From: Chimaeribacter coloradensis
Lineage (GTDB): Bacteria; Pseudomonadota; Gammaproteobacteria; Enterobacterales; Enterobacteriaceae
Assembly: GCF_002858715.1 (NCBI RefSeq)
Contig: NZ_PJZH01000022.1
Coordinates: 1-61,503, forward strand
Length of the DNA stretch: 61,503 bases
Direction of reading: 5' to 3'
In this document: one piece after another, positions 34,968-44,969 of the stretch
Numbering within the stretch: the stretch's first letter is position 1
Layout of the letters: each line of letters opens with the position of its first letter
The notes under the pieces: generated by a model
The model's input: only the letters and a program-made list of their open reading frames with translations
Databases searched by the model: none
What the model was told of the DNA's origin: nothing
Translations under genes and position numbers: made by a program

Positions 34968-36689
34968 TTACTGCGCCTCGATTTTCTCCGCTTCTTCTGC
35001 ATCGCTGCGTTTCACGATGGCATAAGAGATGCCCGCCAGCGCCGTACCGGCAATGATCGCCACCAGGTAGAGCAGCACCGGCTGGATGGCACCTGGGATC
35101 AGCAGCACGAACAGCCCGCCGTGCGGTGCCATCAGCTTGGCCCCGAAGGCCATGGAGAGCGCACCGGTCAGCGCGCCGCCGACGATGCAGCACGGCAGCA
35201 CGCGCATCGGGTCACGGGCGGCAAACGGAATTGCCCCTTCAGAGATAAAGCACAGCCCCAGCACCAGCGCCGCTTTGCCGCCTTCCTGCTCGCTCTGCGC
35301 AAACTTGCGGCGCGCCAGCAGGGTCGCCACGCCCATCGCCAGCGGCGGGACCATCCCGGCCGCCATGATGGCCGCCATCGGCGCATACACGGAGGAGCTG
35401 AGCAGCGCCACGCCGAAGGCGTAGGCCGCTTTGTTCACCGGGCCGCCCATGTCGGTACACATCATCGCCCCCAGGATCGCGCCCAGCAGCACCGCGTTGG
35501 CGGTCCCCAGCGATTGCAGCCAGTCGGTCAGCCATTTCATGATGCCTGCCACCGGCGTGCCGACGATGTAGATCATCACCAGACCGGTGATCAGGCTCGC
35601 CACCAGCGGGATAATCAGGATCGGCTTCAGCGCCTCCATACTGGACGGCAGACGCAGGTTGCCGCTGATGGCACGCGCCACATACCCGGCGAGGAAACCG
35701 GCAATGATGCCGCCGATAAACCCGGCCCCGGTGCTCACGGCCAGCATGCCGCCGATCAGGCCCGGCGTCAGGCCGGGACGGTCAGCGATGGAGAAGGCGA
35801 TATAGCCCGCCAGCACCGGCACCATCAGGGCGAAGGCGGAGCCGCCGCCGATCTGCATCAGTGCCGCGGCCAGCGTGCCTTTTTCCTCAAACGCTTTGAT
35901 GCCGAAGATAAAGGAGAGCGCGATACACAGGCCACCCGCCACCACCATCGGCAGCATGTAGGAGACGCCGGTCAGCAGGTGACGGTACGGCCCGCTGCCG
36001 CCTTCCTGTTTTTTGCTGCTTTTCGCCGTTGTCGCGCCCGCTTTGGCCGGTTGGTAGACCTCTGCTTCCGCCACGGCTTTGTCCAGCTCCTGCTTGGTTT
36101 TTTTCAGCGCCAGGCCGGTTGAGGTGCGGTACATCGGCTTACCGGCAAACTTCTCCAGATCCACTTCAATGTCTGCCGCCACCACCACCAGATCGGCCTG
36201 CGCCACCTCTTCCGGGGTGATCGGGTTACCGGCACCCACGGAGCCGCGGGTTTCCACTTTCACCCACCAGCCGCGTTTTTTGGCTTCTGCCTCAATCGCT
36301 TCGGCGGCCATAAAGGTGTGCGCCACGCCGGTCGGGCAGGCAGTCACCGCCACAATGCGTTTCGGGCCGGTTGCCGCGGCCGCAGTTGGCGCGTTGGTCA
36401 CCGTCGCGGCAGGTTGCGGGGCCTGGTAAGCGGTGGCCTCCTGCCGGGCGCGTTGCAGGAAAGCCTGCGGCTCGCGGACGGCCTGCTGCAGCGCGCCCAC
36501 AAAGAGTTTTTTGCCGGTCAGGGCGGCGTCAGCCGGGGCCTGTTCACCGGCCACGGCCACCAGTTCCGCCTCGGCGACGTTATCAGTGAGCGTCACCCCG
36601 GCCTTTTGGGCCGCGGCAGCCAGCATACGTTTCGCCAGATAGCCTCGTGCCACTCCCAGCGACGGGTCGGTCATCAGCAGCGTTTTCAT
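34968..36689 (-). CDS. fruA: PTS fructose-specific EIIB'BC component FruA
   Basis: 573 aa (E. coli 563). It imports and phosphorylates fructose to fructose-1-phosphate. An N-terminal degenerate EIIB' domain (1-100), a linker rich in Ala/Pro/Gln, the active EIIB domain with AVTACPTGVAHTF holding the phospho-Cys (about 110-210), then the EIIC membrane domain (about 230-560). It is the third gene of fruBKA, 14 nt after fruK. Confidence 0.96.
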   Translation of the reverse strand: MKTLLMTDPSLGVARGYLAKRMLAAAAQKAGVTLTDNVAEAELVAVAGEQAPADAALTGKKLFVGALQQAVREPQAFLQRARQEATAYQAPQPAATVTNAPTAAAATGPKRIVAVTACPTGVAHTFMAAEAIEAEAKKRGWWVKVETRGSVGAGNPITPEEVAQADLVVVAADIEVDLEKFAGKPMYRTSTGLALKKTKQELDKAVAEAEVYQPAKAGATTAKSSKKQEGGSGPYRHLLTGVSYMLPMVVAGGLCIALSFIFGIKAFEEKGTLAAALMQIGGGSAFALMVPVLAGYIAFSIADRPGLTPGLIGGMLAVSTGAGFIGGIIAGFLAGYVARAISGNLRLPSSMEALKPILIIPLVASLITGLVMIYIVGTPVAGIMKWLTDWLQSLGTANAVLLGAILGAMMCTDMGGPVNKAAYAFGVALLSSSVYAPMAAIMAAGMVPPLAMGVATLLARRKFAQSEQEGGKAALVLGLCFISEGAIPFAARDPMRVLPCCIVGGALTGALSMAFGAKLMAPHGGLFVLLIPGAIQPVLLYLVAIIAGTALAGISYAIVKRSDAEEAEKIEAQ

Positions 36690-36703
36690 TGTGCCTCCTG
36701 CTG

Positions 36704-37642
36704 TTAATTAAAAGGTTTCAAATCAACTCGGGCCATCATCGCCGCCAGTTGGGTGCGATCGGTGACGCCGACGTTGCTCTGGCTTACCGCCAGGGCGGCC
36801 ACCGCTGTCGCGAGGCGCAGAGTATGTTCGCTGGATTCGCGCATCAGCAGGCCGTAGATCAGGCCGCCGACCATCGAGTCACCGGCACCCACGGTGCTGA
36901 CTACCTCACAGGCGGGCGGGCGGGCCAGCCAGGCACCGGAGGCGTTGACCCACAGCGCGCCCTCTTCGCCCAGGGAGATCACCACATGGGCGATGCCCTG
37001 ATCGCGCAGGCCGTGGGCGGCTTCCACCACCGCCTCCAGCGTCGGCAGTTTTTTACCGGCCCAGATCTCCAGCTCGCGGCGGTTGGGTTTCACCAGCCAC
37101 GGCGAGGCTTTCAGCCCGGCCACCAGCGCCTCACGGCTGCTGTCGAAAATGATGCACGGGCACTGGCTGCGCAGGCGGGTCATCCAGTCGGTAAAGGCGT
37201 CCGGGTCGACGCCCGCCGGCAGGCTGCCGCTCACCGCCACCATGTCGAACTGGCCGAGCCAGCTCAGGGAGTCGGTGACGAAGCGTTCCCAGTCCTGCGG
37301 GGTGACGTTAAAGCCGGAGAAGTTCAGGTCAGTGACCTCCCCGCCGTTTTCCGTGAGCTTGACGTTGATGCGGGTGCGGCCATTGACCACCTGGAAACGG
37401 TTGGCGATGCCCAGCTCGCTGAACAGCTGCTGGAAACCGTCCTGGTTCTCTTTGCCCAGGAAACCGCCGACGGTGACGTCAATGCCCAGATCTTTCAGCA
37501 CTTTGGCGACGTTAATGCCTTTCCCGGCGGCGTGCAGCCCGGTGGTCTGCACCAGGTTGACTTCGCCGCGCTCAATCTCCGGGCAGAAGCCGACCAGATC
37601 GTAGGCCGGGTTTAACGTAATGGTGGCGACTCTGCGGCTCAT
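36704..37642 (-). CDS. fruK: 1-phosphofructokinase FruK
   Basis: 312 aa, the length of the E. coli enzyme. PfkB-family kinase converting fructose-1-phosphate to fructose-1,6-bisphosphate. Visible motifs are [16 protein letters not shown] near the N-terminus and [17 protein letters not shown] with the catalytic Asp near the C-terminus. The start overlaps the fruB stop (ATGA). Confidence 0.96.
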   Translation of the reverse strand: MSRRVATITLNPAYDLVGFCPEIERGEVNLVQTTGLHAAGKGINVAKVLKDLGIDVTVGGFLGKENQDGFQQLFSELGIANRFQVVNGRTRINVKLTENGGEVTDLNFSGFNVTPQDWERFVTDSLSWLGQFDMVAVSGSLPAGVDPDAFTDWMTRLRSQCPCIIFDSSREALVAGLKASPWLVKPNRRELEIWAGKKLPTLEAVVEAAHGLRDQGIAHVVISLGEEGALWVNASGAWLARPPACEVVSTVGAGDSMVGGLIYGLLMRESSEHTLRLATAVAALAVSQSNVGVTDRTQLAAMMARVDLKPFN

Positions 37643-38769
37643 ACGCCCTCCCCCAGCCCTTCGGCAATCGCGGTGCCGATGGCTTGCAGCGCCTGTTCGG
37701 CGTCCTCCCCGCTGGCGGTGAAGCGCAGGCGGTGCCCTTTTTTCACGCCCAGCGCCACCACTTTCATCAGGCTGCGGCCGTTGGCCGGTTTCCCGCTGCC
37801 GTCGAGGTTGGTCACGGTGATGTCACTGGTGAACTGTTTGATGGTGTTGACCAGCATGGTGCCCGGGCGGGCGTGCAGGCCGTGCTCGTTGCGCACCACA
37901 TATTCGGCGCTCAGCACCTGGCTCTCTTCCGGCACCACGCTGGTCAGCAGCGCCAGCAGCGTCGGGGCGTCCGCCTTCAGCAGGCGTTCAGCTTTTTCCG
38001 CCAGCAGCAGGTCGCTGAGGTAGTTCAGCACCGCCAGCGGCTGTTCATCGGCCACGGCGGCGGTCACCAGCAGGGCGACTTTCTCGCCATCCTGCTCAAA
38101 GGCGCTGGCCGGGCGGCTGACCGCCACGGCGCTGCGCAGGTTGCCCTCAAGGCTGTCTGCCAGCCAGATGCCCTGGCCGAGGCTCAGCGGTGCGCGGCTG
38201 ACGGCATCGCTGACGAAGCGGCTGTCCACCGCGCCCGCCTGCTGCAGGCGGCCGGCATTCAGCGCCTGGAGCGTGATCAGGTTGTCAGCGGCCACATCCA
38301 GCGCCATCAGCGAGGTGTCAAACAGCAGCTCTGCGGACTGTTTTTCGCCCATCAGCAGCGCGCGCAGGGTCTCTTTGGAATCCGTTTTCGCCATTTCCGC
38401 GGCGACGCTGTCATCAGACAGCACATGCGTCAGCTGGCGCAGCAGCGCCAGGTGCTCGTCAGAACGGGCGGCGATGCCGATCACCACATAGGCGGTCTGG
38501 CCGTCGCCCCAGGCGATGCCCTGCGGGAACTGGAACACCTGCACGCCGGTCTTGAGCACCAGATCGCGCGTGTCAGTGGTACCATGGGGAATGGCAATGC
38601 CGTTGCCGAGGTAGGTGGAGGTCTGCAACTCGCGCTGCAGCATGCCGTCCACATAACCGGCACCGACATTGCCGGCCGCAGTCAGGGCGGCTGCCACCTG
38701 CTGGATGGCCTCCTGCTTGGTGGCGGCGGCGGCACCGAGGTGGATGTCTTGCTGTGACAACTGGAACAT
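37639..38769 (-). CDS. fruB: Fructose PTS diphosphoryl transfer protein FruB (EIIA-HPr)
   Basis: 376 aa from [10 protein letters not shown], exactly the E. coli length, with GAGGAG upstream. An EIIA-Fru domain with the phospho-His in [10 protein letters not shown] (about residue 60) is followed by a middle domain and a C-terminal HPr-like FPr domain with EHGLHARPG (about 300). It passes phosphate from enzyme I to FruA. First gene of fruBKA; two Cra operators lie upstream. Confidence 0.96.
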   Translation of the reverse strand: MFQLSQQDIHLGAAAATKQEAIQQVAAALTAAGNVGAGYVDGMLQRELQTSTYLGNGIAIPHGTTDTRDLVLKTGVQVFQFPQGIAWGDGQTAYVVIGIAARSDEHLALLRQLTHVLSDDSVAAEMAKTDSKETLRALLMGEKQSAELLFDTSLMALDVAADNLITLQALNAGRLQQAGAVDSRFVSDAVSRAPLSLGQGIWLADSLEGNLRSAVAVSRPASAFEQDGEKVALLVTAAVADEQPLAVLNYLSDLLLAEKAERLLKADAPTLLALLTSVVPEESQVLSAEYVVRNEHGLHARPGTMLVNTIKQFTSDITVTNLDGSGKPANGRSLMKVVALGVKKGHRLRFTASGEDAEQALQAIGTAIAEGLGEGV

Positions 38770-38791
38770 AATTCTCCTCGCTTGCTGAAAT

Positions 38792-38803
38792 TGAATCGTT
38801 TCA
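38792..38803 (-). promoter_or_regulatory. Cra (FruR) operator, proximal
   Basis: TGAATCGTTTCA, 11 of 12 against the palindromic Cra site TGAAACGTTTCA. It lies 23 nt upstream of the fruB ATG. Confidence 0.85.
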
Positions 38804-38857
38804 GCTCTCATGAGAAAAAGGCGGCGCCGGTGAAACAGCAGAGAAGCTGGCCGACGC

Positions 38858-38869
38858 TGAAACGTTTCA
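38858..38869 (-). promoter_or_regulatory. Cra (FruR) operator, distal
   Basis: TGAAACGTTTCA, a perfect palindromic Cra site. With the proximal site 66 nt away it reproduces the two-operator arrangement of the E. coli fru promoter. Confidence 0.9.
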
Positions 38870-39016
38870 ATGAGTCTCTGACCGGGCTGACTTTTATGCA
38901 AGTTTTCTTGTGGTTGTTGTCACAGTTTTTTGACTTCACGCACATTTTGCTGATAGCGGCTGAAGCATATACAGGGTGCAAGGCCATTTTGCTGAAAATA
39001 GCTGACAGGAGGAACA

Positions 39017-39442
39017 ATGCCGGTAGTGATGGGTGTAGGGGTCATTATTGTTAACGCCTCGGGTGAGGTGCTGTTTGGGAAGCGCAGCGGCAGCCATGCG
39101 CCCTACTGGTCGATCCCCGGCGGCCACATGGAGCCGGGGGAAAGTTTTGAGCAGGCAGCGATCCGCGAAGTGGCGGAGGAGACCGGGCTGCAGCTGGCCG
39201 CGCCACAGGTGATCGGCCTCAGCAATAACCTGGAGACCTGGCAACAGGAGGGCAAACATACGGTGTCAGTCTGTTTGCTGGCGGCCCACCCGGGCGGCGA
39301 GGCGGAACGCAGGGAGCCGGAGAAGTGTGCCGAGTGGCGCTGGTGCAAGCCGGACGCCCTGCCGCAGCCGCACTTTGAGGCGAGCCGCACTGCGATTACG
39401 CTGTGGCAGAGCGGGCAGTTCTGTTTGCCGCCGCAGGGGTAA
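39017..39442 (+). CDS. Nudix hydrolase (NUDT15/MTH2-like)
   Basis: 141 aa. The Nudix box is complete: G-x5-E-x7-REVAEETGL within GGHMEPGESFEQAAIREV. The fold start VMGVGVIIVNASGEVLFGKR and WSIPGGHMEPGE resemble the NUDT15-type nucleotide diphosphatases. It probably sanitises or recycles a nucleoside triphosphate; the exact substrate is unknown. GGAGGA precedes the ATG. It is divergent from fruB. Confidence 0.87.
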   Translation: MPVVMGVGVIIVNASGEVLFGKRSGSHAPYWSIPGGHMEPGESFEQAAIREVAEETGLQLAAPQVIGLSNNLETWQQEGKHTVSVCLLAAHPGGEAERREPEKCAEWRWCKPDALPQPHFEASRTAITLWQSGQFCLPPQG

Positions 39443-39618
39443 ACCCGGCAGTGCCCGGCCGCCGCAGTACATGGGCCGGGCGCAGAATCCGCTTTCATCT
39501 TGCCGCGGCGTCAGAGAAAAATCTGTTTACCTTTTCAGCAACTGAAACGTCTTTTTGTTTTTTTTAAACGGGCGTAATATGCGCCGCGTCCTCTCTTCCT
39601 GTTTTGTTGCGAATATTT

Positions 39619-40872
39619 ATGTCTGCTCCCATAGCTACTGCCCGCCGCCTGCCCGATTTCACGCCTGCGGCCTTTTTGCTCGTGGCGTTTTTGACCGGCA
39701 TCGCCGGGGCGCTGCAAACCCCGACCCTCAGCCTGTTTCTTTCCACAGAGGTGCAGGCGCGGCCATTTATGGTCGGGCTATTTTACACCGGCAGCGCGGT
39801 GATCGGTATTCTGGTGAGCCAGATGCTGGCCGGCCGCTCTGACAAACGCGGCGACCGCCGCAACCTGATTTTTGTCTGCTGCCTGCTCGGCGCACTGGCC
39901 TGTGTGCTGTTCGCCTATAACCGCAACTACCTGATTTTGCTGTTCGTTGGTGTACTGCTGTCGAGTTTCGGCTCTACCGCCAACCCGCAGATGTTTGCCC
40001 TGGCACGGGAGCACTCGGAGAAGACCGGGCGCGAGGCGGTGATGTTTACCTCGATCCTGCGGGCGCAGGTGTCACTGGCGTGGGTGGTCGGCCCGCCGCT
40101 GGCCTTCGCGCTGGCGCTCGGCTTCGGCTTTACCTTTATGTATATGGCGGCGGGGCTGGCCTTTGTGCTGTGCGGGCTGCTGGTGCGCACCTTCCTGCCG
40201 TCAATGCCGAAAGCGGAACTGAAAACCACCGACACGCTCCAGGCCCCGCAGCGCAACCGCCGCGATACGCTGCTGCTGTTTGCCGCCTGCACCCTGATGT
40301 GGACGGCCAACGGCATGTACCTGATTACTATGCCGCTTTATATGGTGCATGAGCTGGCGCTTCCGGAGAAGCTGGTCGGGGTGATGATGGGCACGGCAGC
40401 CGGGCTTGAGATCCCGATCATGCTGGTGGCGGGCTATTACGCCCGGCGCTTCGGCAAGCGCTTTTTGATGCGCATTGCGGCAGCGGCCGGGGTGCTGTTC
40501 TACCTCTGCCTGCTGTTTACCACCGGCACGGTGGCGCTGTTGGCCCTGCAACTGCTGAACGCGGTGTTTATCGGCATTCTGGCCGGGATCGGGATGCTCT
40601 ATTTCCAGGATCTGATGCCGAAACAGGCGGGGGCAGCCACCACGTTGTTTACCAACTCCACGCGCGTCGGCTGGATTATTGCCGGGTCGTGCGCCGGTGT
40701 GGTGGCCGAGATGTGGAGTTACCATGCGGTGTTCTACAGCGCGGTGGCGATGGTGATTGGCGCGGTGTATTGCGTCTGGCGCATCCGCGATGTGCGGCCT
40801 GCGGCGGACGCCCCGCTGGCGGAGCTGCAACCACTGGATAAGGCGGACAACGGCGGTTTGCCGCTGCCGTAA
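39619..40872 (+). CDS. setB: Sugar efflux transporter SetB
   Basis: 417 aa MFS transporter, twelve segments. Near-identical blocks to E. coli SetB: FLTGIAGALQTPTLSLFLSTEV, GRSDKRGDRRNL, SSFGSTANPQMFALAREH, GVMMGTAAGLEIPIML, GIGMLYFQDLMP. It exports sugars or sugar analogues such as lactose and glucose. The start is placed at MSAPIATARR, whose length fits the family. Confidence 0.94.
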   Translation: MSAPIATARRLPDFTPAAFLLVAFLTGIAGALQTPTLSLFLSTEVQARPFMVGLFYTGSAVIGILVSQMLAGRSDKRGDRRNLIFVCCLLGALACVLFAYNRNYLILLFVGVLLSSFGSTANPQMFALAREHSEKTGREAVMFTSILRAQVSLAWVVGPPLAFALALGFGFTFMYMAAGLAFVLCGLLVRTFLPSMPKAELKTTDTLQAPQRNRRDTLLLFAACTLMWTANGMYLITMPLYMVHELALPEKLVGVMMGTAAGLEIPIMLVAGYYARRFGKRFLMRIAAAAGVLFYLCLLFTTGTVALLALQLLNAVFIGILAGIGMLYFQDLMPKQAGAATTLFTNSTRVGWIIAGSCAGVVAEMWSYHAVFYSAVAMVIGAVYCVWRIRDVRPAADAPLAELQPLDKADNGGLPLP

Positions 40873-40874
40873 GC

Positions 40875-41135
40875 TCAGGGCGCGGTGGCCGCTTCCAGCC
40901 GCGCGAGGAAGATCAGCGCGTCGTCCCGGTGGCTGTGGCACATGTCGCGGCTGGGTTGCAGCCCGCCGCACACTTTAGGCCGCAGCGGGGAGTGGAACAA
41001 ACGGCAGCGCATCTGCTCATCAAGCTGCACACAGCGGGTGTTGGCCGGTTTGCCGTCAGGCATTCCCGGGATCGGGGAAGAAATCGAGGGTGCGATACAG
41101 CAGGCCCCGCAATCGGTACGGCATTCCATCATCAT
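40875..41135 (-). CDS. yeiW: YeiW-like UPF0153 cysteine-rich metal-binding protein
   Basis: About 86 aa. The Cys cluster C-x3-C-x2-CC (CRTDCGACC), then [10 protein letters not shown] and RPKVCGG, matches E. coli YeiW almost word for word ([25 protein letters not shown]). The family is the YkgJ/CxxCxxCC type thought to hold zinc or iron. The start is one of three tandem ATG codons at 41135-41127; longer in-frame reading is possible but lacks similarity. It is convergent with setB, 2 nt apart. Confidence 0.85.
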   Translation of the reverse strand: MMMECRTDCGACCIAPSISSPIPGMPDGKPANTRCVQLDEQMRCRLFHSPLRPKVCGGLQPSRDMCHSHRDDALIFLARLEAATAP

Positions 41136-41331
41136 CTCACAGGGCAAGGTCACGAGGCGCGACAATAACAGGCTGCGCGCGCCTTCTCCAGTGCTGTTTT
41201 GCCCGGACTGCGGTATGGCCTTACCGCGCCCCCCGGTGCTGCCCACGCCAGACCTGGCGAAATATCACCCGGTTTGACCCCCTGTCAGGATAACCTTCCA
41301 CTTCTGCGCCCTGCCCCGGCATAAACCCCGG

Positions 41332-41373
41332 TTTACTTCTTTTCGCCGCCCTTGTACTATTGCGCTAGTACAA
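41332..41373 (+). promoter_or_regulatory. mtr promoter with overlapping TrpR operator
   Basis: A -35 TTTACT (41332-41337), 17-nt spacer and -10 TACTAT (41355-41360). A near-perfect palindrome TTGTACTA-N6-TAGTACAA (41352-41373) covers the -10; it is the TrpR operator pattern GTACTAG..CTAGTAC. Tryptophan-bound TrpR should block this promoter. Confidence 0.85.
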
Positions 41374-41394
41374 AGAATCACTGCCGGAGTTGTT

Positions 41395-42630
41395 ATGTCG
41401 TCTGAGTTTGCCCTGCCCGCCACCCGCCCGTCTGCCTTTGGCGGCGCGATGATCATTGCCGGTACCGCCGTAGGGGCCGGGATGTTTTCTATTCCGGTGG
41501 TGACCTCCGGCGTCTGGTTCAGTGGCTCGGTGCTGCTGCTGGCCTATACCTGGCTCTGCATGCTGCTCTCTGGTCTGCTGATCCTGGAAGTGGCGCTGAA
41601 CTACCCGGCCGGGGCGAGCTTCCACACCATGGTGCGTGACCTGCTGGGGCGGCGCTGGAGCCTGATTAACGGCCTGTCGATCGCGTTTGTGCTCTACATC
41701 CTCAACTACGCCTATATCTCCGCCGGGGGGTCGATTATCGCCCATACGCTGGGTGGCGCGCTGGGGCAGAAGAGCGCCGGGCTGCTGTTTGCGCTGGCGG
41801 TCGCGCTGGTGGTCTGGCTCTCAACGCGGGCGGTGGATCGCCTGAGCACGGTATTGATCGGCGGGATGGTGATAAGCTTTGCCCTCTCCATCGGTAACCT
41901 GTTTACCCAGGTGCAGCCGGCGCTGCTGTTCAACAGCGCCCAGCCGGGCAGTGACTACGCGCCCTATGCGCTGGCGGCCCTGCCCTACCTGCTGGCGTCG
42001 TTTGGTTACCACGGCAATGTGCCGGGGCTGGTGACCTACTACCACCACCAGCCGAAACCGGTGGTGCGCAGCCTGGTGGGCGGCACGCTGATTGCGCTGG
42101 CGATTTACCTGCTGTGGCAGTATGTGATTCAGGGCAATATCAGCCGTGACGCCTTCCGCACGGTGATCGCCGAGGGCGGCAACATCGGCAGTTTGCTCAA
42201 GCAGATGGGCAGCGTCAGCGCCAGCCCGCTGATGACTACCCTGCTGAACGCCTTCTCCTACATGGCGCTGGCCAGCTCCTTCCTCGGGGTGGCACTGGGG
42301 CTGTTTGACTACCTGGCCGATGTGTTCCGCCTCAGCAATGATCGCGGCGGCCGCGCCCGCAGCGCGCTGCTGACCTTTGCGCCGCCGGCGCTGGCCGCGC
42401 TGCTGTTCCCGGACGGCTTCCTCTACGCCATCGGCTTCGCCGGGCTGGCGGCCACGGTCTGGGCGGTGATTGTGCCTGCGCTCTTGGCGCGCGCCAGCCG
42501 CCGCCGCCACCGCGGCGGGTTCCGCGTGCCGGGCGGCCCGGCGGTACTGGGGTTTGTGCTGGCATTTGGCGTGATCAACGCCGCAGCGCACCTGTTGTCC
42601 CTGGCCGATCTGCTGCCGGTTTACCGCTGA
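41395..42630 (+). CDS. mtr: Tryptophan-specific permease Mtr
   Basis: 411 aa, eleven-helix aromatic amino acid permease (HAAAP family). It resembles E. coli Mtr rather than TyrP or Tna[55 protein letters not shown], and the C-terminus LADLLPVYR against SFNLLPVYQ. The TrpR operator on its promoter supports the assignment. In E. coli mtr is elsewhere, so its place between yeiW and efpL is a local difference. Confidence 0.93.
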   Translation: MSSEFALPATRPSAFGGAMIIAGTAVGAGMFSIPVVTSGVWFSGSVLLLAYTWLCMLLSGLLILEVALNYPAGASFHTMVRDLLGRRWSLINGLSIAFVLYILNYAYISAGGSIIAHTLGGALGQKSAGLLFALAVALVVWLSTRAVDRLSTVLIGGMVISFALSIGNLFTQVQPALLFNSAQPGSDYAPYALAALPYLLASFGYHGNVPGLVTYYHHQPKPVVRSLVGGTLIALAIYLLWQYVIQGNISRDAFRTVIAEGGNIGSLLKQMGSVSASPLMTTLLNAFSYMALASSFLGVALGLFDYLADVFRLSNDRGGRARSALLTFAPPALAALLFPDGFLYAIGFAGLAATVWAVIVPALLARASRRRHRGGFRVPGGPAVLGFVLAFGVINAAAHLLSLADLLPVYR

Positions 42631-42757
42631 CAGGCAGGCGGTACGGGGGGTTGACGCGTACCGCCTCACTCTTTTTGCGCCGCCCGCTTGCCTGAAGCGC
42701 ACGGCGCGGGTACCTTGTCGCCACTTCTTGATAATCCTCCCAGACAGGTCACTTTTT

Positions 42758-43333
42758 ATGGCAAGAGCGAACGAAATCAAACGCGGCTTTGTAATCAACT
42801 ACAACGGCAAACTGCTGCTGGTGAAAGACATTGATGTGCAAAGCCCCAGCGCCCGTGGCGCCAGCACCCTGTACAAAATGCGCTTCTCCGATGTGCGTAC
42901 CGGCCTGAAGGTGGAAGAGCGCTTCAAAGGCGACGACATCCTCGACACCGTGACCCTGACGCGCCGCAGCGTGAATTTCTCCTACGTGGACGGCGACGAG
43001 TACGTCTTCATGGATGATGAGGACTACACCCCGTACATCTTCAAGAAAGAGCAGATTGAAGATGAGCTGCTGTTCATCCCGGAAGGCGGGATGCCGGGGA
43101 TGCAGGTGCTGACGCTGGACGGCCAGATCCTGGCGCTGGAGCTGCCGCAGACGGTGGATCTGGAGATTGTGGAGACGGCACCGGGCATCAAAGGGGCGTC
43201 AGCCAGCGCGCGCAACAAACCGGCCACCATGACCACCGGCCTGGTGATCGCCGTACCGGAATACCTCAGCAATGGTGAGAAGATCACCATTCATATCGCG
43301 GAACGCCGCTATATGGGCCGCGCGGACAAATAA
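42758..43333 (+). CDS. efpL: EF-P paralogue EfpL (YeiP)
   Basis: 191 aa from [10 protein letters not shown]. It relieves ribosome stalling at difficult, mainly proline-containing motifs. KOW-like N-domain, OB domain and C-domain ending [13 protein letters not shown] follow the EF-P plan. The loop tip reads SPSARGAST with Arg33 instead of the modified Lys of EF-P, the EfpL-specific feature. It ends at a strong terminator. Confidence 0.95.
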   Translation: MARANEIKRGFVINYNGKLLLVKDIDVQSPSARGASTLYKMRFSDVRTGLKVEERFKGDDILDTVTLTRRSVNFSYVDGDEYVFMDDEDYTPYIFKKEQIEDELLFIPEGGMPGMQVLTLDGQILALELPQTVDLEIVETAPGIKGASASARNKPATMTTGLVIAVPEYLSNGEKITIHIAERRYMGRADK

Positions 43334-43342
43334 GCCCGCACG

Positions 43343-43372
43343 AAAAAGGCGCTCAATGAGCGCCTTTTTTTA
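43343..43372. terminator. Bidirectional terminator between efpL and uxuA
   Basis: AAAAAGGCGCTCA / TGAGCGCCTTTTTT stem between convergent genes; essentially the same stem sequence as the nfo/fruA terminator. Confidence 0.93.
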
Positions 43373-43400
43373 TGGCCGCAGCCTGCCTGTCACCACTGCC

Positions 43401-44597
43401 TCAGCGCCGCGGCAGGTCGGTAAACTGGGTGCACTTCAGCGCCAGCTCAACCCCGCGCAATTCCGCCAGCCCTTTCAGCCGCCCGATTGCCGAGTAGCCG
43501 GGGTTGGTTTTTTTGTGCAGGTCATCCAGCATCTGGTGCCCGTGGTCGGGGCGCATCGGGATCGCGGAGGGCTTCCCAGCGCGGTGGCGGCGCTGCTCTT
43601 CCCGCAGCAACGCCTGGATCACCGCCACCATATCGACGTCACCGTGCAGGTGCTCGCCCTCGTGAAACGACTCCGGGTTCGCCTCGCGGCAGGTGGCACG
43701 CAGGTGGATAAAGTGGATGCGGTCAGCGTAGGTGTCGATCATGCTGACCAGATCGTTGTCCGCACGCACGCCATAGGAGCCGGTGCAGAAGGTAAAGCCG
43801 TTGTTCGGGCTGTCCACCGCCTCTTTCAGCCACTGCATATCCTCCTGCGTGGAGATGATGCGCGGCAGGCCGAGGATCGGGCGCGGCGGATCGTCCGGGT
43901 GCACCGCCAGATTAATGCCGGCCTCCTCCGCCACCGGCACGATGGCGCGCAAAAAGGCCGCCATGTTTTCCCGCAGCGCGGCCTTGTCGATGCCTTCATA
44001 GGTCGCCAGCCGGGCGCGGAACTGATCCAGCGTATAGCCCTCTTCCGCCCCCGGCAGACCGGCGATGATATTTGCCGTGAGCTGCGCCACATCCGCCTCG
44101 CTCATGCTCTGGAAATAGGCGTCGGCCCGGGCGCGCGCCTCTGCGTCATAATCCTGCTCCGCCCCCGGCCGCTTCAGGATGTGCAATTCAAAGGCGGCGA
44201 AGGCGTCCTGGTCAAAACGCAGCGCTTTGGCCCCGGTTGGCAGTTCAAAGGCGAGATCGGTACGCGTCCAGTCCAGCACCGGCATGAAGTTATAACAGAC
44301 GGTGCGGATGCCGCAGGCCGCCAGGTTGCGCAGTGACTGCTGGTAATTGGCGATATGGCGCTCTACATCGCCGCTGCGGGTTTTGATCTCCTCATGCACC
44401 GGGATGCTCTCCACCACCGACCACACCAGCCCCTTCGCCTCAATGATCGCCTGACGCGCCCGGATCTCCTCTACCGGCCAGACTTCACCGTTGGCGATAT
44501 GGTGCAGCGCGGTGACCACCCCCGTCGCCCCGGCCTGACGCAGATCGTCCAGTGAGACCGGATCGGCCGGCCCGTACCAACGCCATGTTTGTTCCAT
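43401..44597 (-). CDS. uxuA: Mannonate dehydratase UxuA
   Basis: 398 aa (E. coli 394). Converts D-mannonate to 2-keto-3-deoxygluconate in glucuronate catabolism. N-terminus [23 protein letters not shown], then [33 protein letters not shown] and FCTGSYGVR hold the metal-binding His/Asp/Cys residues of the family. AAGGAT precedes the ATG. Divergent from uxuB with likely shared operators. Confidence 0.96.
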   Translation of the reverse strand: MEQTWRWYGPADPVSLDDLRQAGATGVVTALHHIANGEVWPVEEIRARQAIIEAKGLVWSVVESIPVHEEIKTRSGDVERHIANYQQSLRNLAACGIRTVCYNFMPVLDWTRTDLAFELPTGAKALRFDQDAFAAFELHILKRPGAEQDYDAEARARADAYFQSMSEADVAQLTANIIAGLPGAEEGYTLDQFRARLATYEGIDKAALRENMAAFLRAIVPVAEEAGINLAVHPDDPPRPILGLPRIISTQEDMQWLKEAVDSPNNGFTFCTGSYGVRADNDLVSMIDTYADRIHFIHLRATCREANPESFHEGEHLHGDVDMVAVIQALLREEQRRHRAGKPSAIPMRPDHGHQMLDDLHKKTNPGYSAIGRLKGLAELRGVELALKCTQFTDLPRR

Positions 44598-44969
44598 GCT
44601 TTATCCTTTTGGTTAAGAGGGCAGCGGGCAGCGCTGTGCAGGAGGGAGCCGTTAACACAAAGCTGTCATACCAGATCGCTAAGTTATCACTTACCTTACT
44701 ACCATACACATGCCGCAGACGCTGTCAAAAGCGATAAGGCAATGGGTTGATGCACCTCACGAATCTCAGTTAATCTGCCTCAGGCTGGTTTGAATTTACC
44801 CGCTGCGGCAGTAGACTGCCGGGAGGCCAGGGTTGCCCGGCGGCACAGCGCGTTGCCGGGGCCAGCCCGCCTGCTAAAATTGGTCTGACCACTTTTTCCC
44901 GGTTGCCGGCCCCTCCGGCAGCCTGTCCGCCTTCCCGGCCGCGGCCGGAATTCTCTGTCAGGAGCATGC
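44598..44969. promoter_or_regulatory. uxuA/uxuB divergent control region
   Basis: 372 nt without an ORF. Two GntR/FadR-class palindromes are visible: CTGTCATACCAG at 44664-44675 near uxuA and AAATTGGTCTGACCACTTT at about 44877-44895 near uxuB. Both fit the TGGT-N2/3-ACCA type recognised by UxuR/ExuR relatives. Confidence 0.55.
44876..44896. promoter_or_regulatory. UxuR/ExuR-like operator
   Basis: ATTGGTCTGACCACTTT has inverted TTGGT and ACCA half-sites with a 3-nt centre, about 75 nt before the uxuB ATG. The same half-site pattern is used by other FadR-subfamily regulators, so the exact protein is inferred from the genes. Confidence 0.55.

Noticed and set aside
36363..36450. Ala/Thr-rich stretch in fruA as a frameshift or insertion
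   Set aside because: It is the normal flexible linker between the EIIB' and EIIB domains; the frame is continuous.
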